64,000 bases of DNA from Streptomyces lavendofoliae (GTDB lineage: Bacteria > Actinomycetota > Actinomycetes > Streptomycetales > Streptomycetaceae): contig NZ_BMTP01000001.1 of the NCBI RefSeq assembly GCF_014649735.1, forward strand, positions 434,001 through 498,000, given 5' to 3'. The notes under the pieces were generated by a model. That model saw nothing but the letters and a program-made list of their open reading frames with translations. It was not told the origin of the DNA and searched no databases. Numbering within the stretch: the first letter of the stretch is position 1; each line of letters opens with the position of its first letter. The position numbers were made by a program, and so were the translations under genes. Shown here piece by piece: positions 63,071 through 64,000 of the stretch.

Positions 63071-64000
63071 ATGATCGACACCCCGACGCTGGTGGACCAG
63101 TACTGCCACGGGGTGCTCCGCACGGAGCTGGGCCTCGGCACCTTCGAGGCCCTGCTCGGCCGGTCCGCCGGTCCGCCCGCGGCCGGCACCACCTTCTTCG
63201 ACACCCAGACCGGCTTCGCGGTACGGCGCTGGTGCCCGCCCCTGCTCGGGCTGGAGCCGCACTGCCCGCCCGCGCGCTACCTGGCCCGCCGCCGCGAGCT
63301 CGGGGTCCTGGAATCGGGGCGCCGGCTGCTCCGCGCCACCGGGATCTCCACCTACCTGGTCGAGACCGGCCCGCCCGGCGACCTGACCGGCCCCGACGAG
63401 CTGGCCGCCGCCGGTGCCGCCGGCGCCCATGAGATCGTCCGCCTCGAACTGCTCGCCGAGCAGGTCGCCGACACCTCCGGCACCGTCGACGCGCTGCTCG
63501 CCAACCTCGCCCGGGCGGTCCACGGGGCGGCCCTCACCGCCGTCGCCTTCACCTCCGTCGCGGCGGTACGGCACGGGCTCGCCGCCGCCCCCGAGCCCCC
63601 GGGCCCCGGCGAGGTGCGGGGCGCCGCCGGGCGCTGGCTGGCCCGCCGCGAGGCGGGCGGGGCGCTCACCGACCCGGTGCTGCTGCGGCACCTGCTGTGG
63701 ATCGCCGTCTCGTCGGGGCGGCCGCTGCAGCTGCACCTGGGTGACGACGACCCCATGACCCTCGGCGACTTCGCGGCGGCCACCGCCGGGCTGGGCACCG
63801 ACCTGGTGCTGCTGCACGGCTACCCCCACCACCGGCAGGCCGCGCACCTGACGAGCGTGTTCCCGCACGTGTACGCCGACCTGGGCCCGGCGCTGGCGCG
63901 GACGGGCGCCCGGGCGGCGGCCGTGCTGGCCGAGACGCTGGAGCTGGCGCCGTTCGGCAAGCTGCTGTTCTCCAGCGGCGCGCGGGGGCTGCCCGAACTG
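63071..64000 (+). CDS. Amidohydrolase-family protein, 3' end outside the window
   Basis: The frame starts at the ATG at 63071 after CAGGGAGC and is open to the window end (310 codons). The sequence includes MIDTPTLVDQYCHGVLRTELGLG, VETGPPGDLTGPDELAAAGAAG, LLWIAVSSGRPLQLHLGDDDPMTL and LVLLHGYPHHRQAAHLTSVFPHVYADLGPAL. It ends in FGKLLFSSGARGLPEL, as in the amidohydrolase 2 / FluG N-terminal type of barrel. The His in LQLHLG and in LHGYPHH are candidate metal ligands. The substrate is unknown. The C-terminal roughly 50-70 residues are missing. Confidence 0.8.
   Translation, partial: MIDTPTLVDQYCHGVLRTELGLGTFEALLGRSAGPPAAGTTFFDTQTGFAVRRWCPPLLGLEPHCPPARYLARRRELGVLESGRRLLRATGISTYLVETGPPGDLTGPDELAAAGAAGAHEIVRLELLAEQVADTSGTVDALLANLARAVHGAALTAVAFTSVAAVRHGLAAAPEPPGPGEVRGAAGRWLARREAGGALTDPVLLRHLLWIAVSSGRPLQLHLGDDDPMTLGDFAAATAGLGTDLVLLHGYPHHRQAAHLTSVFPHVYADLGPALARTGARAAAVLAETLELAPFGKLLFSSGARGLPEL

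Overview
The window is high-GC actinobacterial chromosome (around 70% G+C, GTG starts common, strong third-position G/C bias). It carries whiA, rbpA, a sortase-anchored chaplin and a mycothiol-dependent enzyme family member, so it is almost certainly from a Streptomyces. The gene order (PAC2 - coaE - TPR ... uvrB ... uvrA ... uvrC-rapZ-yvcK-whiA ... gap-pgk-tpi-secG ... rbpA-pgi ... pgl-opcA-zwf-tal-tkt, then ctaB) is, from memory, the core-chromosome order of Streptomyces. This is conserved core with small accessory insertions. I saw no insertion sequence, prophage, CRISPR array or rRNA gene.

Layout. 1-5 kb: PAC2 fragment, coaE, a TPR protein, a small membrane protein, a methyltransferase, a DoxX protein and a type-B carboxylesterase. 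5-9.2 kb: a SNF2 ATPase overlapping a SWIM zinc-finger partner. 9.3-10.1 kb: a long chaplin behind a BldN-like promoter. 10.1-12.3 kb: small conserved proteins, then a gene-free stretch holding an unusual structured RNA. 12.3-14.3 kb: an alanine-type aminotransferase divergent from an HxlR regulator, with paired operators. 14.6-20.3 kb: a P-loop-less uridine kinase-like protein, psuG-psuK, ogt-MFS and an MHYT sensor. 20.4-26.6 kb: uvrB, two TerD-family genes, and terC behind a yybP-ykoY type Mn2+ riboswitch. 26.7-35 kb: an ABM-like small protein, an MHS transporter, an MBL hydrolase with a maleylpyruvate-isomerase-family protein, uvrA, a PfkB-DUF4180 fusion and a Rieske lipoprotein. 35.2-37.9 kb: a helix-turn-helix regulator divergent from a secreted cysteine protease and a membrane-anchored partner. 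38.2-43.1 kb: the tightly overlapping uvrC-rapZ-yvcK-whiA operon. 43.4-46.4 kb: a secreted M14 carboxypeptidase. 46.6-54.6 kb: gap-pgk-tpi, secG, rbpA, pgi and two PH-domain membrane proteins. 54.6-61.2 kb: the minus-strand pentose-phosphate operon tkt-tal-zwf-opcA-pgl. 61.6-64 kb: ctaB, a small conserved protein and an amidohydrolase cut by the window end.

How the genes work together. Lower glycolysis (gap, pgk, tpiA), pgi and both branches of the pentose phosphate pathway (zwf, opcA, pgl, tal, tkt) lie within about 15 kb. They supply triose phosphates, NADPH and erythrose-4-phosphate. All three subunits of the UvrABC excision nuclease are present but dispersed. whiA and the chaplin link the region to sporulation and aerial growth.

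The most unusual signal is at about 12053-12213, between a hypothetical gene and the aminotransferase. The 3' half of a tRNA (anticodon-stem strand, variable loop, perfect T-arm, acceptor 3' strand) lies immediately upstream of the 5' half (acceptor 5' strand, U8, perfect D-arm, anticodon-stem strand), separated by 6 nt. The outer flanks pair with each other in three further helices, and a strong terminator hairpin follows 5 nt later. I read this as a circularly permuted tRNA-like structured RNA. It has no recognisable anticodon loop, so it may be a tRNA mimic rather than a decoding tRNA.
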